Assembly (NCBI GenBank): GCA_003446295.1
Contig: DMBB01000086.1
Span: 1,601 to 8,433, forward strand
Origin: Erysipelotrichaceae bacterium
GTDB lineage: Bacteria; Bacillota_I; Bacilli_A; Erysipelotrichales; Erysipelotrichaceae
Direction: 5' to 3'
DNA length: 6,833 bases
In this document: in pieces, positions 6,555 through 6,833 of the stretch
How positions within the stretch are numbered: position 1 is the stretch's first letter
How the letters are laid out: every line of letters starts with the position of its first letter
Position numbers and translations under genes: made by a program
Notes under the pieces: model-generated
Databases searched by the model: none
Told to the model about the DNA's origin: nothing
What the model saw: the letters and a program-made list of their open reading frames with translations, nothing else

Positions 6555-6833
6555 CTGTGATATGGGAGAAAGCTTCGGTCCCTGGAATATGGGAAACGAT
6601 ACACAGATCGTGCCTTACATTACATCGATCAACGCAGCCTGCGGGTTTCATGCGTCTGACCCGATGGTCATGAACAGGACCGTCAGACTGGCCTGGGAAG
6701 CCGGTGTACAGATCGGTGCGCATCCCGGATTCCATGATCTGACAGGATTCGGGAGAAGACAGATCAATACAACGCCGGAAGAAGCCTATACAGACACGCT
6801 CTATCAGATCGGTGCCCTGCATGCCTTTGTCAA
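6538..6833 (+). CDS. pxpA: 5-oxoprolinase subunit A (LamB/YcsF family), partial, cut by window edge
   Basis: The first 98 codons of a protein that is normally about 250 residues. Family blocks are clear: [10 protein letters not shown] (5-14), [11 protein letters not shown] (32-42), [18 protein letters not shown] (57-74). The His and Asp residues in the CGFHA and GAHP motifs belong to the polar pocket of this TIM-barrel-like, polysaccharide-deacetylase-related fold. Known role: PxpA is the third subunit of prokaryotic 5-oxoprolinase and is needed with PxpBC to convert pyroglutamate to glutamate using ATP. Pyroglutamate arises from spontaneous glutamine cyclisation and protein turnover and is growth-inhibitory if it accumulates. 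The gene follows the biotin carboxylase gene rather than sitting first, as it does in some pxpABC operons, so the two acc-type genes are sandwiched between pxpC and pxpA. Confidence 0.94.
   Translation, partial: MKIDFNCDMGESFGPWNMGNDTQIVPYITSINAACGFHASDPMVMNRTVRLAWEAGVQIGAHPGFHDLTGFGRRQINTTPEEAYTDTLYQIGALHAFV

Noticed and set aside
1..6833. CRISPR arrays, insertion sequences, tRNA/rRNA genes, phage or toxin-antitoxin modules
   Set aside because: I found no spaced direct repeats, transposase motifs, tRNA-like folds or phage genes; coding sequence fills nearly the whole window.

Overview
The window looks like a chromosomal segment of a member of the Bacillota (Firmicutes). The basis is the strong purine-rich ribosome binding sites ahead of nearly every gene, a TTG start, consensus sigma-A-type -10 boxes, an MDR-type ABC exporter encoded as two separate half-transporters, and a PxpB/PxpC/AccB/AccC/PxpA gene set of a kind seen in Clostridia, Bacilli and Erysipelotrichia. 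Base composition looks roughly balanced by eye. I cannot fix the class or genus from sequence alone.

Layout. From the left edge to 2805, on the minus strand, lie two overlapping genes for the halves of a heterodimeric ABC exporter. The upstream gene (2805 to 1084) encodes a complete half-transporter whose ATPase site is degenerate: Asp replaces the catalytic Glu and Gln replaces the switch His. The downstream gene starts at a TTG inside the end of the first gene and runs off the left edge just as its nucleotide-binding domain begins. A divergent intergenic stretch (about 2806 to 3018) carries a TATAAT box for the exporter, a TACAAT box for the rightward operon, and several short inverted repeats that could be operators.

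From 3019 to the right edge, on the plus strand, lies one tightly packed operon: pxpB, pxpC, a biotin carboxyl carrier protein (accB type), a biotin carboxylase (accC type), and pxpA (cut by the edge). PxpA, PxpB and PxpC are the known subunits of the prokaryotic ATP-dependent 5-oxoprolinase, which opens pyroglutamate to glutamate. PxpB and PxpC are homologous to the two halves of the carboxyltransferase domain of urea carboxylase (urea amidolyase). Here they are genetically locked to a biotin carrier and a biotin carboxylase, and no accA/accD carboxyltransferase gene is in view.

The most interesting reading is that the five proteins form a biotin-dependent lactam or amide carboxylase-hydrolase. 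AccC would carboxylate biotin on AccB at the expense of ATP, PxpBC would transfer the carboxyl group to 5-oxoproline or a related cyclic or linear amide, and PxpA would complete ring opening. The gene families and packing are visible in the sequence; the joint mechanism is inference. The ABC exporter is probably an independent, divergently transcribed neighbour.
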